DNA of 64,000 nucleotides from Thermohalobaculum sp965263335 (GCA_965263335.1 CBDHHE010000003.1:1-64000), one strand, 5' to 3'; positions 33,704 to 43,328 are shown, counted from the stretch's first letter. Notes: generated by a model from the letters alone, not told the origin. Made by a program: numbers and translations.

Positions 33704-34213
33704 GCCCTTGGCAGTGCCGCCGGTCCCTGCAGGCGGGACGTGAGTGGATCAGTCGCGTTCGTTCAATCTGCCTGCGTAGGTCAAACACGTGGAATCTTTG
33801 GCCCACCGCCGTCCCCGCGGCGCCGTGGGTGCGGCGACGATGAGCCGGGCCCAGTGTCTCGATGACCCTTCGGCCTTCGACGCCGCTTTCACATTAACTA
33901 TGGCTTGGGATGTCGGGTGCCGCGTTGTGAAGGTACCGCGACTACGGTGGCCGAGGTTGTCGCCTGCGACGAAGAGACCATTCGCAACTTCGAAGCCGAA
34001 GCGCGCCGAGAATGCACGGTCGTGTCATTGCTTGGCGATCGTCCGGCGCCCGCCAAACTCGCCAATCTCGCCAAACTCGCCAAACGCCAATCGCGGCAAA
34101 GACCGTTAGCTTCCCCGGCCCGCGGCATCGCGTTCACAGGTTTGCCGAACCGCATCAAGGACCGCTAGCGAGACAACATGTCCCTTCGGTTGGGGGCAAC
34201 GGGTCGGCGCGCG
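33704..34213. other. Gene-poor spacer with short repeats
   Basis: I see no convincing gene here. It has a run of short CTCGCCAAA-like repeats at about 34049-34085. It also holds two near copies of the 3' end of the ATPase gene, CGCGGCAAAGACCGTTAGC near 34086 and CGCATCAAGGACCGCTAGC near 34152; the original is CGCAGCAAAGACCGCTAGC at about 33641. Short open frames in the region have no recognised product. Confidence 0.5.
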
Positions 34214-34747
34214 TCAGCCAATTTGCATATTGCGGGCGGCACACAGTCGCCGAAGGTCCTTTCTACCGCGATACAGGCAGTTCTCCACCTTGCGGTTGCT
34301 CCATCCGAGCATTTGCGCCGCCTCGGCAATAGAATGCCCCTGGATGGCGACGAGAACGACCGCCGACCGACGATCGGCTTTGATTCGATCGATGCATTCC
34401 ATCAGCACTTCCCGCATAGACTGCCGATAGGCCAAATACTCTGGATTCGCGGTCCATTCGACGGCTGCTAATTCTGTAGCATCGACGCCGGCTTCTTCTT
34501 TGGAAAGTTCTGTAGGCCGCCGCGACTGTCGGCGCATTCGATCGACGATGACGGACCGAGCTAAGCAATACACATACGCCTTCGTCCAAGCGATGCCGTC
34601 GCCGCGGCGGCGAGAGGTTTCAAGCGCACGTACCATAGCGACCTGCTCGAGGTCCTCAACCTCCTGCCGCAAATAGCGAGGGCATAGGCGCTGAATCGCG
34701 CGACGGAGTACCGACAGCACATTCAGAGAGAGTGGCGAAGGCGTCAT
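34214..34747 (-). CDS. ECF-type RNA polymerase sigma factor
   Basis: 177 residues from ATG 34747, with a strong GGAGGG site 6 bases upstream. Region 2 is seen in VEDLEQVAMVRALE and AYVYCLARSVIVDRMRR, and region 4 in AVVLVAIQGHSIAEAAQMLG followed by WSNRKVENCLYRGRKDLRRL, a normal helix-turn-helix for -35 binding. It would direct RNA polymerase to a small stress or envelope regulon. No anti-sigma factor is recognised nearby. In Myxococcota such factors often sit beside CHAT-domain lipoproteins, and the decayed gene at 35190 looks like the remains of one. Confidence 0.85.
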   Translation of the reverse strand: MTPSPLSLNVLSVLRRAIQRLCPRYLRQEVEDLEQVAMVRALETSRRRGDGIAWTKAYVYCLARSVIVDRMRRQSRRPTELSKEEAGVDATELAAVEWTANPEYLAYRQSMREVLMECIDRIKADRRSAVVLVAIQGHSIAEAAQMLGWSNRKVENCLYRGRKDLRRLCAARNMQIG

Positions 34748-35189
34748 GGTGCGCCCTCCGCGCCAACCAGTGCTGTACTAAAGGGCAAGTGGTGCCCGCC
34801 CAGCAAAAGGTTCATTTCGAGTATTAGATTCGTTGCGCATGGCATGACTCAGCGATGCTCCTCATCGTCCGCGGTCGCCCTTCGCGTGCTTAACGCATAG
34901 TGCAAGGTGCAGCGGATGTTATCCGTTCGTTGTTGAACGCTGACGGACGCCCTTTACGACCACCGAACTAAGCCCGCCGCCGTCCGTGTCGTTCATTGGA
35001 GTCGAGGCAAGCGGCCGTGGTTTCCAAACCGACGCTCCCAAGAATTTCGTAAATGTCGTAAAGCCGGTTAGTTAGACGGTCCCTTGAGTTCGCGTGCCTG
35101 ACATCCGGTGGCCTCGATCTATGGTTCAATGCCCGGCAGTGAATTTTGAATTTTTGTCTTTTGGAAGAAATCAAAAGCTGCCCCGATCA
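34748..35189. other. Spacer upstream of the sigma factor and the decayed gene
   Basis: 442 bases between divergent genes. The promoters of both should be here, but I recognise no clear -35/-10 pair, operator or RNA gene. Confidence 0.4.
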
Positions 35190-35835
35190 ATGATCGTGGT
35201 GCGTTGCTGCGAGGGGAAAAGGCGCTTCTGTGCGAACGCGTTCCTGACGATCGTGTGCCTGATAGTGTTGTCATGCGATCAGTCTTCGCGAAGACGGGGT
35301 CAAACGGATATTCTCGGCTACTCAACGATCGTCCATGCTGATGCCGGCGGTGAGAATAGCTATACGTTTGGTCGGCGCCACCTTCCGTATATTCGCATAC
35401 AAGAAGAGCGGCTTACCGATTGGAAAGTCCGCTGGGGCAGCGACCCGCTACCCATTGAAGTAGACCGCCAAGCTGGCTTTACCTTTGTCCGAGTTCAATC
35501 GGTTCCGCCGACATTCCTACCCGCAGGCCGATTAGTTCTGGAAGGGCCCGGCCAGGTCGTAAGGAGTTGGGCCGCTCGATGGCGAACCGCGCCTCAGTGG
35601 AAGTCGCTTCGAAAGACAAGCGGCGATAGGGACACACTACGGCCATTACTGGACCGGGCCAAAACTTCGACCGACGCGTGGACGCGGGCATGGGCCAATT
35701 TCGAACTCGGCGGCTTGTTCCTGTCGGCAGACGAGTCTGGTGTGAGGCCCGGCGTCGACGACGCCATTTTTGTGGGGGGGCTGCGGAAGGTCGGTGAACG
35801 CCGCGGTGACGCGCCCGGGTTATTCGGGCGCCCAT
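35190..35835 (+). pseudogene. Decayed lipoprotein gene, 5' part, joined to a foreign 3' part
   Basis: From ATG 35190 it reads a lipoprotein signal (AFLTIVCLIVLSC) and a beta-rich domain with LTDWKVRWGSDPLPIEV, LPAGRLVLEGPG, then a helical start (DAWTRAWANFELGGLFLSA). This resembles the N terminus of the lipoproteins paired with ECF sigma factors in Myxococcota, which should continue with TPR and CHAT domains. Instead, after SADESG, the frame runs into LRKVGERRGDAPGLFG, which belongs to NxxGxxxF-repeat proteins, then shifts frame near 35820-35840. It looks like a fusion of two gene fragments that has decayed. Confidence 0.5.
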
Positions 35836-36435
35836 TGGCACCCTCCAAGGGGCGCTTGGCGTCAGTAACAGTGGCAACGTGAGCTTTGTTGCCGCGCTGG
35901 CTTCGGTCGGGATCGGCGTTCGCGAAGATAATAACCGCGCCGTCTTCACCAACAGCAATGTCGTCGCCCGCAAGGGAACGAAGTCCCGGGGACCGACGGC
36001 GACGCGTTTCGCGGCCACTTTGCCAATACGTCGATCAGGTCGGCGGATGAGGTCGCATTCTTCGACGAGACGGTCACGGCCGATGGCATCAAGAAGGTCA
36101 TCGTCGGCCCGCAGAGTGCGGTGGTGCGACAAGGAGAAGAGCTCGCGGGCATCGGCGTGGTGACCGAGGTGGATCTGACGATGAGCATCAATGCCCGCCG
36201 TCAGATTGCTTTCACGGCTTCCATCGACCGAGACAGTCACCTGCTGGTGGCCGATGCCGGCGGGCTGGTCACGGTTGTTCTGCGCAAAGGCGACCGCTTG
36301 GACCTCGGCGATGGGGCCACGGCAGAGGTGAGTACGATTCGGCTCGGTACGAGTGGTCTGAACGACGCCGGACAGCTGGCCATTGGGGTGAACTTCCGTA
36401 ACGGAGACCGCGCCGTCGTTCGGGTCACGCTTTAG
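35820..36435 (+). pseudogene. Frameshifted C-terminal part of an NxxGxxxF-repeat (choice-of-anchor) protein
   Basis: Reading from about 35819 gives IGTLQGALGVSNSGNVSF and NNRAVFTNSNVVARKG. A missing base near 35975 moves the frame, which resumes as EVPGTDGDAF, EVAFFDETVTADG and VVRQGEELAGIG, then MSINARRQIAFTASIDRD, LLVADAGGLVTVVLRKGD and NDAGQLAIGVNFRNGDRAVV to the stop at 36433-36435. 'N..G...F' strands with RKGD/RQGE turns are the mark of a beta-propeller-like secreted family in Myxococcota. At least two frame changes mean it is not made as a whole protein. Confidence 0.55.
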
Positions 36436-36672
36436 AATAGAAGCGCGCGGCGCGAATCGACCGCGTTTGCCTCGAACTCGGTGGGGATACGGCTACGCCG
36501 CTTCACCGAGTTCGAGGTGGTCGCCCGGCGGGCGCGACTTGTCTTCCGGTGCTGCCCGCCACCGTGTAGCCTTCCCACCGTGTTTGAGCGTCTTCCTTTC
36601 AATGCCCGGACGCATTCGCGTTGGGTTCCGAGGGCTTGCGCGCGCGCTCGCTGAGGACGGCGATCTGCGCGA

Positions 36673-36948
36673 TTGTTGCATATCCTATTCATCGCGACGT
36701 GGGCCAAGTGGTTCGCCCTCGGGGCGGCGCTGGCCGTTCTGGGTGTGGCGACCTGGCGGCGTGCCCGTTGGCTTGCTTTACTCTTCTTCGTGCCGCCGCC
36801 GGCGGCGTTCGTCACGGTCGCGCTTGGCAGTCCGGGCGTCCTTGGCGAAGCGATGGGGTTCGCAGTCTTGGCCGCTTACCACGGCGCTGCTTTCTTGGCC
36901 GGGCGGCGCGCCGTCCGCCCAGACTCGGCTTCGTCGGCGAGCGCGTAA
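36673..36948 (+). CDS. Possible small membrane protein
   Basis: 91 residues from TTG 36673. It has three hydrophobic stretches (FALGAALAVLGVATW, ALLFFVPPPAAFVTVAL, AMGFAVLAAYHGAAFLAG) with short basic loops, so a small three-helix inner-membrane protein is plausible. No ribosome site is obvious and no family was recognised. It may be a chance frame in a gene-poor region. Confidence 0.3.
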   Translation: MLHILFIATWAKWFALGAALAVLGVATWRRARWLALLFFVPPPAAFVTVALGSPGVLGEAMGFAVLAAYHGAAFLAGRRAVRPDSASSASA

Positions 36949-37307
36949 CACGGGCGTTGCCGTCGCCAGCGCAGCGGAGGGCGAAACGCCCGCTTTGCAG
37001 ACGTCAGCACGAACAAGAAATGCGCATGTTGTGGTTATGCGTGCGGCCGTTGGAGACGAAGACCGATATCATCTCCGTAGATTTATTCGCCGTAAAATCC
37101 GAGTCTATTCCGAAATTGTCTCATTGGTGCAAGAATAAGGAAATAGAGATGGATTCCTCGATAAAATAGCGCGGATATTCGTTGAGAACTATTTATTAGA
37201 GATCAAGGTTACACGCAGGATTGTGATCGTCCTCGCGCGTCTTTATACGTTCTGAGGTCGCTCGCGATGAGCGATTCATCATTCGGAATACATCCAAGGG
37301 AACAAGA
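36949..37307. other. Gene-poor spacer, richer in A+T than its surroundings
   Basis: No gene recognised. The part from 37090 to 37200 is clearly more A+T-rich than the surrounding chromosome and probably carries the promoter of the small Cys-rich peptide at 37308. Confidence 0.4.
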
Positions 37308-37604
37308 ATGCTCAAGAACATCAAAAATGTGATTCGTTTCTTCGCTATCTGCGCCTTCGCCGCGGCGGCCGCGTTCGCTGTACAGGTCAACACCGGTACT
37401 GACGACGCAGCCTCGGCCAGGGTCAAAACAATGATCATCGACGCGATCAGCACGAAAGCGGCACCGAATATGGCACTGACCGAGCCGTCGTCGGAAGGTT
37501 TTTCGCCGTGTAATCAGGGCGCGTACTGCACGAGTCGACGCGATCCGGCCTGCGGCTTCGAGGGGTTCTGCAACCTCAGCAGCAATTGCTGCATGTGCTA
37601 CTAG
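37308..37604 (+). CDS. Small secreted seven-cysteine peptide
   Basis: 98 residues from ATG 37308 with AAGGGA about 8 bases upstream. It has a clear signal peptide (VIRFFAICAFAAAAAFA), a spacer of about 40 residues, and a C-terminal 31-residue region with seven Cys: PCNQGAYC, PACGFEGFC and SNCCMCY. The pattern of a leader, spacer and compact Cys-rich end recalls small exported toxins or bacteriocin-like peptides, but no modification or export genes lie beside it. An odd number of Cys suggests one free thiol or a dimer. The function is unknown. Confidence 0.6.
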   Translation: MLKNIKNVIRFFAICAFAAAAAFAVQVNTGTDDAASARVKTMIIDAISTKAAPNMALTEPSSEGFSPCNQGAYCTSRRDPACGFEGFCNLSSNCCMCY

Positions 37605-37684
37605 ATAGATTCATTTGAGTGGTGCATCTTCCGATGCGCCCACTTATCTCGGCAATCGCCTCGAACCATCCAATACAACTCAGG

Positions 37685-38356
37685 CTATCGGCAGCGTCGG
37701 AAGGCGGTGCCGAAAGGCTGACGGCAGCGCTGATTGCCAGGACAATCGTTGTCCGTGGTGCAGGTCAGCACGCAGCGGTCCGGTGCAAACGCGAGGCGCG
37801 CGCAGCGTTCCGGCGCGACGCAGAGGTCGTCGCCACACCATTCGCTGTTGGGTTGCAGGCACGGGTGGGGATCGCGTTGCGCGCCGCAGCCCCAGGTTCC
37901 CGCGCAAAGGCCGCGGAAGCGGTTGTTTTCGCAAGCGAAGCGGAGGAACAAGCGGCACCGGCTGTAGCAGGTCTCCCCTTCAAACGCCGCGGACTGGACG
38001 GGATTCGCGGCCATCATGGCCGTGAGAATCGGCTGCAGTTGCTGACCGACGGACATCTGGTATTGCTCGAGCTCTTGCTGTTCGGGCGGGGTGAGGTTGA
38101 GATTTTCGATGATTTCGACTTGGGCGTCGAGCTGTTCGATGAGCGGTTCGAACTCGGCGTTTCCGCTCGCGTGGTAGTCGCGAATGGTCTGAGCCGCGTC
38201 GTCGACCAGTGCGCGTCCTGTGGCGAGGGGGGAGGCACCTTGCGTTGCCTGCGCGATGTCGTTCGTCTCGGCATCGGTTTCTGTGTCGCCGCACGCGGCG
38301 AGCGTGGTGGCGAGGCCAACAAGGGCCATGATCCTCATTGAATTAAGAAATTTCAC
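37685..38356 (-). CDS. Cys-rich lipoprotein
   Basis: 223 residues from GTG 38356, with GAGAGGA just upstream. The lipobox is ATTLAAC. After an acidic helical region (about residues 30-115, including LDAQVEIIENLNLTPPEQQE), the C-terminal 100 residues have many Cys (TCYSRCRLFLRFAC, GLCAGTWGCG, WCGDDLCVAPERC, CVLTCTTDNDCPGNQRC). Only about 80 bases separate its 3' end from the convergent small Cys-rich peptide gene, but there is no sequence sign that they act together. Confidence 0.65.
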   Translation of the reverse strand: MKFLNSMRIMALVGLATTLAACGDTETDAETNDIAQATQGASPLATGRALVDDAAQTIRDYHASGNAEFEPLIEQLDAQVEIIENLNLTPPEQQELEQYQMSVGQQLQPILTAMMAANPVQSAAFEGETCYSRCRLFLRFACENNRFRGLCAGTWGCGAQRDPHPCLQPNSEWCGDDLCVAPERCARLAFAPDRCVLTCTTDNDCPGNQRCRQPFGTAFRRCR

Positions 38357-38460
38357 GGGTGGGGTCCTCTCATGCGAACGCCATTTCGGCGTGGCCCCCC
38401 TGGTTTATGTGTGTGATTGCCCAAGCCTGACGCGTTGCCCGGTCGCGAATCGACAATGCG

Positions 38461-39372
38461 TCAGGGACTGAGGATGCCGGCGCGCTTGAGATGAATCGCG
38501 GGGTCGAGCTGGCTTGGCGTTAACTGCGAGACGGTCTTGGACGGGTCTTGGCTCGCTTCCTCGGGCGCGTGCCTGAACTCGTACACGAGCGCGTCAATGG
38601 CGTAATCGTCGGTGAACGACATTTCCGCGACGCAGCCGAGCAGTCGGGTGCCACCGGTGGCGAGCCACTTGCGGGCGACATCTTCGTTCACCGCGGGACC
38701 GGTGGCCTTTACCGGTGCCTTCGATACGGTGAACACGAGCACTCGGTAGTAGCCGACCGGCGCGACGAAGAGGCTCTTCAGGAAGTCCACGACGCTGAAC
38801 TGGTCCGGCGCACTCGCAGGCAGGAATCGTTCCTCAGGCGGGTAGGGCGACCCGTCGCTGCGGATCCGCTCCATGCGGGTGACCAGCGCGAAGCCGATCG
38901 TCTGGCCTTCGGCGCGCAAACGAAAGTACGAGCGCTCCGAATAGCCCGCCGCGACGAGGAGGGCATCCAGCTCGTTGGCCGCAGTCTTGAGGCGCGCTTT
39001 GGGCGCTGCCGCAGATTTGGCAAGCATGCCTCGGGGCAGTGCCATTCGCGCCGAGGGGCTGGGCACTGGCCACGGAAAGTCGGGTAGGACGCCTACCTTG
39101 CATCGACTCGATGACTTGCTGCCGCGGACGCTGTCTCTCGGCCCTTTTCGCGGCCGCCGGCGGGGGCTCGACGGCGCCATGCTCTCAGCTTCGCCGTCGA
39201 CGGTCCGGCCGGGACTCGTTTCGGTCTTCGCAGGCGATGCCACGGTGGGGTCGGGGGCAGGCGGGGGGTCGGCGGTGGGACCTTGCTGCATCGAGCAAGC
39301 CGCGAGCGTGATCGCGGCGAAGACGGCCCATCGGGCCAAAGAGAAGATAAGTCGGGCACGCGGATGAACCAC
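38461..39372 (-). CDS. Lipoprotein of unknown function
   Basis: 303 residues from GTG 39372. The lipobox is AAITLAAC. A Pro/Ser/Arg-rich linker follows, then a compact domain from residue 100 with LDALLVAAGYSERSYFRL, GFALVTRMERIRSDGSPYP and VGYYRVLVFTVS. The pattern 'aGY.e.sYy....GFALvTR.E.i..DG' is shared by an uncharacterised exported family of myxobacteria and cyanobacteria (from memory). It is downstream of the pullulanase on the same strand with a 227-base spacer, so a shared transcript is possible. Confidence 0.6.
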   Translation of the reverse strand: MVHPRARLIFSLARWAVFAAITLAACSMQQGPTADPPPAPDPTVASPAKTETSPGRTVDGEAESMAPSSPRRRPRKGPRDSVRGSKSSSRCKVGVLPDFPWPVPSPSARMALPRGMLAKSAAAPKARLKTAANELDALLVAAGYSERSYFRLRAEGQTIGFALVTRMERIRSDGSPYPPEERFLPASAPDQFSVVDFLKSLFVAPVGYYRVLVFTVSKAPVKATGPAVNEDVARKWLATGGTRLLGCVAEMSFTDDYAIDALVYEFRHAPEEASQDPSKTVSQLTPSQLDPAIHLKRAGILSP

Positions 39373-39599
39373 GGCGGTACTCTGCCATGGGAATCATTCC
39401 CCGCCCACGATCGAAGCGGCGTCCACCGTTCGGTCCTTGTCGATAAGCGCGCTGCGCTTCATCTAGGCCCAAGGCTGAATGGCTACGGGGCTTCCTGAAC
39501 ACTTGACTACCCCAACGCGCCCTCAAGAGCTTGTCGTGGGCGGTCAGGGCTTGGGGGGTGGCGGCGGCGCGGCATGCACCGCCGACGGATCGCGGATGG

Positions 39600-42500
39600 C
39601 TACTGCTGCTCGTACGGATTACACGGCAGGCCAGCGCCTTGGGCGCCTTCTTGAGCGTCGACGAAGACAGCGGTCGTGCGGGCCGGCACCGAGAAGGTGG
39701 CGGTCGCTTCGTCGAAGGACGCGGTCTGCACCACCGCGTCGGCGGAGCCGGCGAGGGCCGGGTGCAGCGCGAAGCCGGACGCGCCCTCGATGGTCACCGT
39801 CTGCGCCTCGTCGTTTGCATTAAAGATCGCCAAGACGGCGTCGTACGTCGGGTCGATATCGCTGACCGGGTTCGGACAGTTGCTGCCGTCCGTGATGCCC
39901 ATGGCGATCAGGCCTGGAACCTGCTCGGCGCCGCCCGCAAAGAACGTCAGCCGTCGCTGAACGTCGGCCTCCGTTCGCAGGCGGAACAGCACGCTGCTGC
40001 GCCGGACCGCGAGGAGCTCGCGCATGTGCTGCGACACGGCGTTGATGTCGTCCGCGCTCGGGCGGATGACGCTGCTTTCGAGGACCACGGTTTGGTACGG
40101 CCAGTTGTTTCGGTTGTCGCCGACCTGCGGCAGGCCGCGGGCGAAGTTGCTCGTCATGCCCGTCCAGTCGATGGTGTTGTGCCAATCACCCGAGTTGTAG
40201 CTGTTTCGGTCCATCGACTTCGACCGCAGCAAGTCCATCCCGGCGTGAAAGAACGGCACGCCTTGCGATAGCGCCACCACACTGATGCCCATGTTCTGCA
40301 CCCGCGCTCGGTCGGCCATCGAAAGGTCGAGCGGGTTCTTGTAGTTGCTGATGTCGAACAGCGTCTCGTTGTCGTGCTTTTCTACGTATGTCACGACTTC
40401 TTCCGGATCGCTCGTGTAGCCCGCGGGCGCGCCGCCGTACGGAATCGTTTCGCCGGTGCGCACAAAGCCGGTGCGATCCAAGAAACGGTACCGGCGCAAG
40501 GCGCCCGCCAGGCCGACACGCATCGCGTCCCCGAGCTGCGCGGCGTCCGTTTCGTCCGCGGCCGGATTGCGGCTGGCCACGCCTTCTTCGAAGGCCTTGG
40601 GATCGTTGGGCGCATACGCGAGACCATTGAGCCATCCCTGCTCGGTGACGTGCGCAATGCCGCTGTCAAAAGGCCCACCGCCCCGAGCGGCGTCGCGCAG
40701 TCGGTCCGAGAACGTCCCGATGCCGGTGTTATCGAGCGTCAGCTGAGTTGCGTTAACGCCGCGACTGGCACCCTGTCCGCCCGGGTTCCAGCCTTCGCCA
40801 TAGACGTAGACCTCGGTGCCATCGATGCCGTCGACAGCCGGCGTGAGCGAATCGAGGGCCGCGCGGAGGGCGACCATATGCGACTTGAGGTGGTAGCCCA
40901 TGAGGTCGAATCGAAACGCATCGAGCTTGTACGCCTTCGCCCAAAAAACGACGGAGTCGATCATAAGCTTCTCCATCATGCGGTTCTCGGTCGCCGTGTC
41001 TTCGCAGCACGTTTCCTTGACAACAAATCCGGTCACCGCATCGAGGCGGTGGTAGTACCACGGGACAACCTTATCGAGGACCGAACGCGGGCCCGTGCCG
41101 GACGCATTCGTATGGTTGTAGACGACATCGAGCGCGCTTCGAAGACCGACGTCGGCCAGTGACTGAACCATCTGCCGGAACTCGAGGACGCGCTGCGCAC
41201 CCATCGGTTCGGTCGAATAGCTGCCTTCGGGCGCCGAATAGTGGAACGGATCGTAGCCCCAGTTGAAGCCATCGAGGTCACGCATATAGCCGATGATCTC
41301 TTGCGGAGCCTCGGCGGCGGGGCCGTAGGAAGCGAGAACGTCGCGAATGGTCGTCGTCCCGTGCTCGTCGCAGAGCGCCTGAGGCACGGTCGCGAGCATG
41401 CACAACCGGTCGAAGCCGTCCGAAATTTCAACGCGGTTTGTCGGATCTTCGTCGATGGTGGCGATATCAAACGCGGGCAGCAAGTGGATGTGCGTCAGGC
41501 CCGCGTTGCCTAACTCAATGAGGTGGTTCATACCCGCCGATAATTGCCGGCCGGCAGTCCCGTTATACTGAAACGCCGTAAACTTACCTCTGTCAGTCTC
41601 GCCTACCGTGCTGTCGCCGATGCTGAAGTCGCGAACGTGAAGTTCGTAGATCGAGATGTCTTCAGGGGCATCAAGCTGCGGCTTTTGAAGCGAATCCCAG
41701 CCGGCGGGCTTCGTGGCCGGGTCGGTCATTACGTCGATGATCTGCGTATGTGTCGAGTTCGTCGACAGGCTCGTGGAGTACGGGTCCGTGACGGAGAAAG
41801 TCTCAACGTTTCGCGTTGTCGGATGATAAACGGTGACTTCATAACGGTAGTAGCCGCCGGTCCATGCCGCGTCGAGGTCGCGCGACCAAACGCCCGTACT
41901 GTCGTCGCGAGTCATGTCGACGGTCGTTGTCTCGGCCAAACTGGCGTCGAAGATCTGTAGGCGAACATTCTGCGCGGTCGGCGCCCACACGCGGACCGCA
42001 GCGGTGGCGCTTGAAAAGTCGAGTCCGAGGGGCCCGTCATACGAATAGAGCGCATCGAGCGCGCCGGGCGTCTGAACCTGCGTGGCCTCCACCACGGCGC
42101 CATTGACGTCATAGGCGAGTGCGACGATCTGTCCGCGGAGTGCGGTCGGCACATCGGCAATCTTCGTTGCGTCGAGAACGAACGCCCGAAAATCACGTAG
42201 GTGCGGCTTCTGCGTTTGCACTTCATCGGACAACGTCTCGATTTCGGTAAGCGCGATGACTTCTCCGCCGGTGACCTCGGTTCCGCTGAGGGCGATGTCC
42301 GCCGAGGCCGAGTAACGTAGCTCGAATGTCTCCGCGTCGTCGGCGCGAACGTTCCAAGCGATCGTTCCCGTCGCCACGAGGTGCGCGCGCGCGTCCGTGA
42401 TTGTTGTTTGGCCGGCGCCGAGGATGCAACCAGACCTGCGTTCCGGGCAGGTATAGACGCCGTCGTCTTGCGTCTCGATAAAGAACTGGTTGCCGTCTTC

Positions 42501-43178
42501 GTCGGTCGATAGGCCTCGGTCCACGGCCGGATCCTTTGAGGCATCGTCGCCGGCTTGCATGATGAAGCAGAAGTCGCCGAAGGGGCACGAGTCTTGGCTC
42601 GTGCCGGCCAAGTCGATGACGTAGTAGGCGCCGAGTTCTGGGTCGATACCGGTCGCCATGACGCGATCCGGCCATGAAAAGAGAGGCGCGGCCGTTCCCC
42701 AGGTGTACACGCCGTATTCGCCGTACATCCCGTCGTCGCGCAGGTAGTACATGACCAGCTGGTCGGCAGTCGGGATAACCGGCGGCGGTGTTAACCGACC
42801 CGTCCGTGCATTTTGCCAATGCCAAACGCCGTTGTCGGCAACCATCGACAGGTCAACTGCAATGGGTGTGTTGGGCTCGACGGCGGAGCCATCGGTCAGT
42901 TGGTACGTGAAGGACTGCGCACCTTCTGCAAGGGGGATTTCGAAGACGGCGCCGAATTCATCGATGCGCGCAACGGAGACCGACGCCTCGTCGACGTCGC
43001 CGGTCAAAGATACCGTCCAGCCGGCGTAGGTCTGTTCGGTGAGCGGTCCCGCGCGATGGTAGTGGAGCCCGAAGGGTTCAGGACTCGCCGGTCCCGGATC
43101 AGGATCGCTGTTGTCACTGCACGCTGTCGCCGCTGCGAATCCAACGATCACGAAAAGCGGTATTGAGAATCGGACCAT
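39600..43178 (-). CDS. pulA: Lipoprotein pullulanase (GH13 debranching enzyme)
   Basis: 1,192 residues with lipobox IVGFAAATAC. It hydrolyses alpha-1,6 branches in pullulan, glycogen and starch, probably at the outer-membrane surface. N-terminal beta domains (about 30-390) look like pullulanase carbohydrate-binding and N domains. A CBM48-like domain follows (LGLDFSSATAAVRVWAPTAQ), then the GH13 core with ISIYELHVRDFS, GLTHIHLLPAFD, the YNWGYDP-type motif as FNWGYDPFHY, nucleophile Asp in LDAFRFDLMGYH near 758, acid Glu in VYGEGWNPGG near 797, and Asp in EKHDNETLFD near 936. A beta-sandwich ends the protein. It diverges from the MalS-like amylase. Confidence 0.93.
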   Translation of the reverse strand: MVRFSIPLFVIVGFAAATACSDNSDPDPGPASPEPFGLHYHRAGPLTEQTYAGWTVSLTGDVDEASVSVARIDEFGAVFEIPLAEGAQSFTYQLTDGSAVEPNTPIAVDLSMVADNGVWHWQNARTGRLTPPPVIPTADQLVMYYLRDDGMYGEYGVYTWGTAAPLFSWPDRVMATGIDPELGAYYVIDLAGTSQDSCPFGDFCFIMQAGDDASKDPAVDRGLSTDEDGNQFFIETQDDGVYTCPERRSGCILGAGQTTITDARAHLVATGTIAWNVRADDAETFELRYSASADIALSGTEVTGGEVIALTEIETLSDEVQTQKPHLRDFRAFVLDATKIADVPTALRGQIVALAYDVNGAVVEATQVQTPGALDALYSYDGPLGLDFSSATAAVRVWAPTAQNVRLQIFDASLAETTTVDMTRDDSTGVWSRDLDAAWTGGYYRYEVTVYHPTTRNVETFSVTDPYSTSLSTNSTHTQIIDVMTDPATKPAGWDSLQKPQLDAPEDISIYELHVRDFSIGDSTVGETDRGKFTAFQYNGTAGRQLSAGMNHLIELGNAGLTHIHLLPAFDIATIDEDPTNRVEISDGFDRLCMLATVPQALCDEHGTTTIRDVLASYGPAAEAPQEIIGYMRDLDGFNWGYDPFHYSAPEGSYSTEPMGAQRVLEFRQMVQSLADVGLRSALDVVYNHTNASGTGPRSVLDKVVPWYYHRLDAVTGFVVKETCCEDTATENRMMEKLMIDSVVFWAKAYKLDAFRFDLMGYHLKSHMVALRAALDSLTPAVDGIDGTEVYVYGEGWNPGGQGASRGVNATQLTLDNTGIGTFSDRLRDAARGGGPFDSGIAHVTEQGWLNGLAYAPNDPKAFEEGVASRNPAADETDAAQLGDAMRVGLAGALRRYRFLDRTGFVRTGETIPYGGAPAGYTSDPEEVVTYVEKHDNETLFDISNYKNPLDLSMADRARVQNMGISVVALSQGVPFFHAGMDLLRSKSMDRNSYNSGDWHNTIDWTGMTSNFARGLPQVGDNRNNWPYQTVVLESSVIRPSADDINAVSQHMRELLAVRRSSVLFRLRTEADVQRRLTFFAGGAEQVPGLIAMGITDGSNCPNPVSDIDPTYDAVLAIFNANDEAQTVTIEGASGFALHPALAGSADAVVQTASFDEATATFSVPARTTAVFVDAQEGAQGAGLPCNPYEQQ

Positions 43179-43328
43179 TCACGCCAGCATGCGTGACCTA
43201 ACCTACTGCAGTAAAGATTAGGGTAAGCTAATAGGCTTAACTTCTAAAGGTAACCTTAACTTGTTGACCGTAAAAGCTAGGTTCATGAACACGCTTGCTT
43301 TTATCTTGCTCGGGGGTAGGCTCTCCGA
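43179..43328. promoter_or_regulatory. Divergent promoter region with palindromes, pullulanase / amylase
   Basis: 150 bases between two divergent glucan-degrading genes, A+T-rich compared with both. It holds ACTGCAGT at 43205-43212, a near inverted repeat GTAAGC-TAATAG-GCTTAAC at about 43223-43241, and AAGGT-A-ACCTT at 43247-43257. Any could be a sugar-responsive operator. No regulator gene is visible in the island, so the controlling protein must be elsewhere. Confidence 0.4.

Noticed and set aside
33905..34168. Short open frame of 87 codons after the ATPase gene
   Set aside because: No ribosome site, no recognised product, and its end is a repeat of the ATPase gene's 3' sequence.
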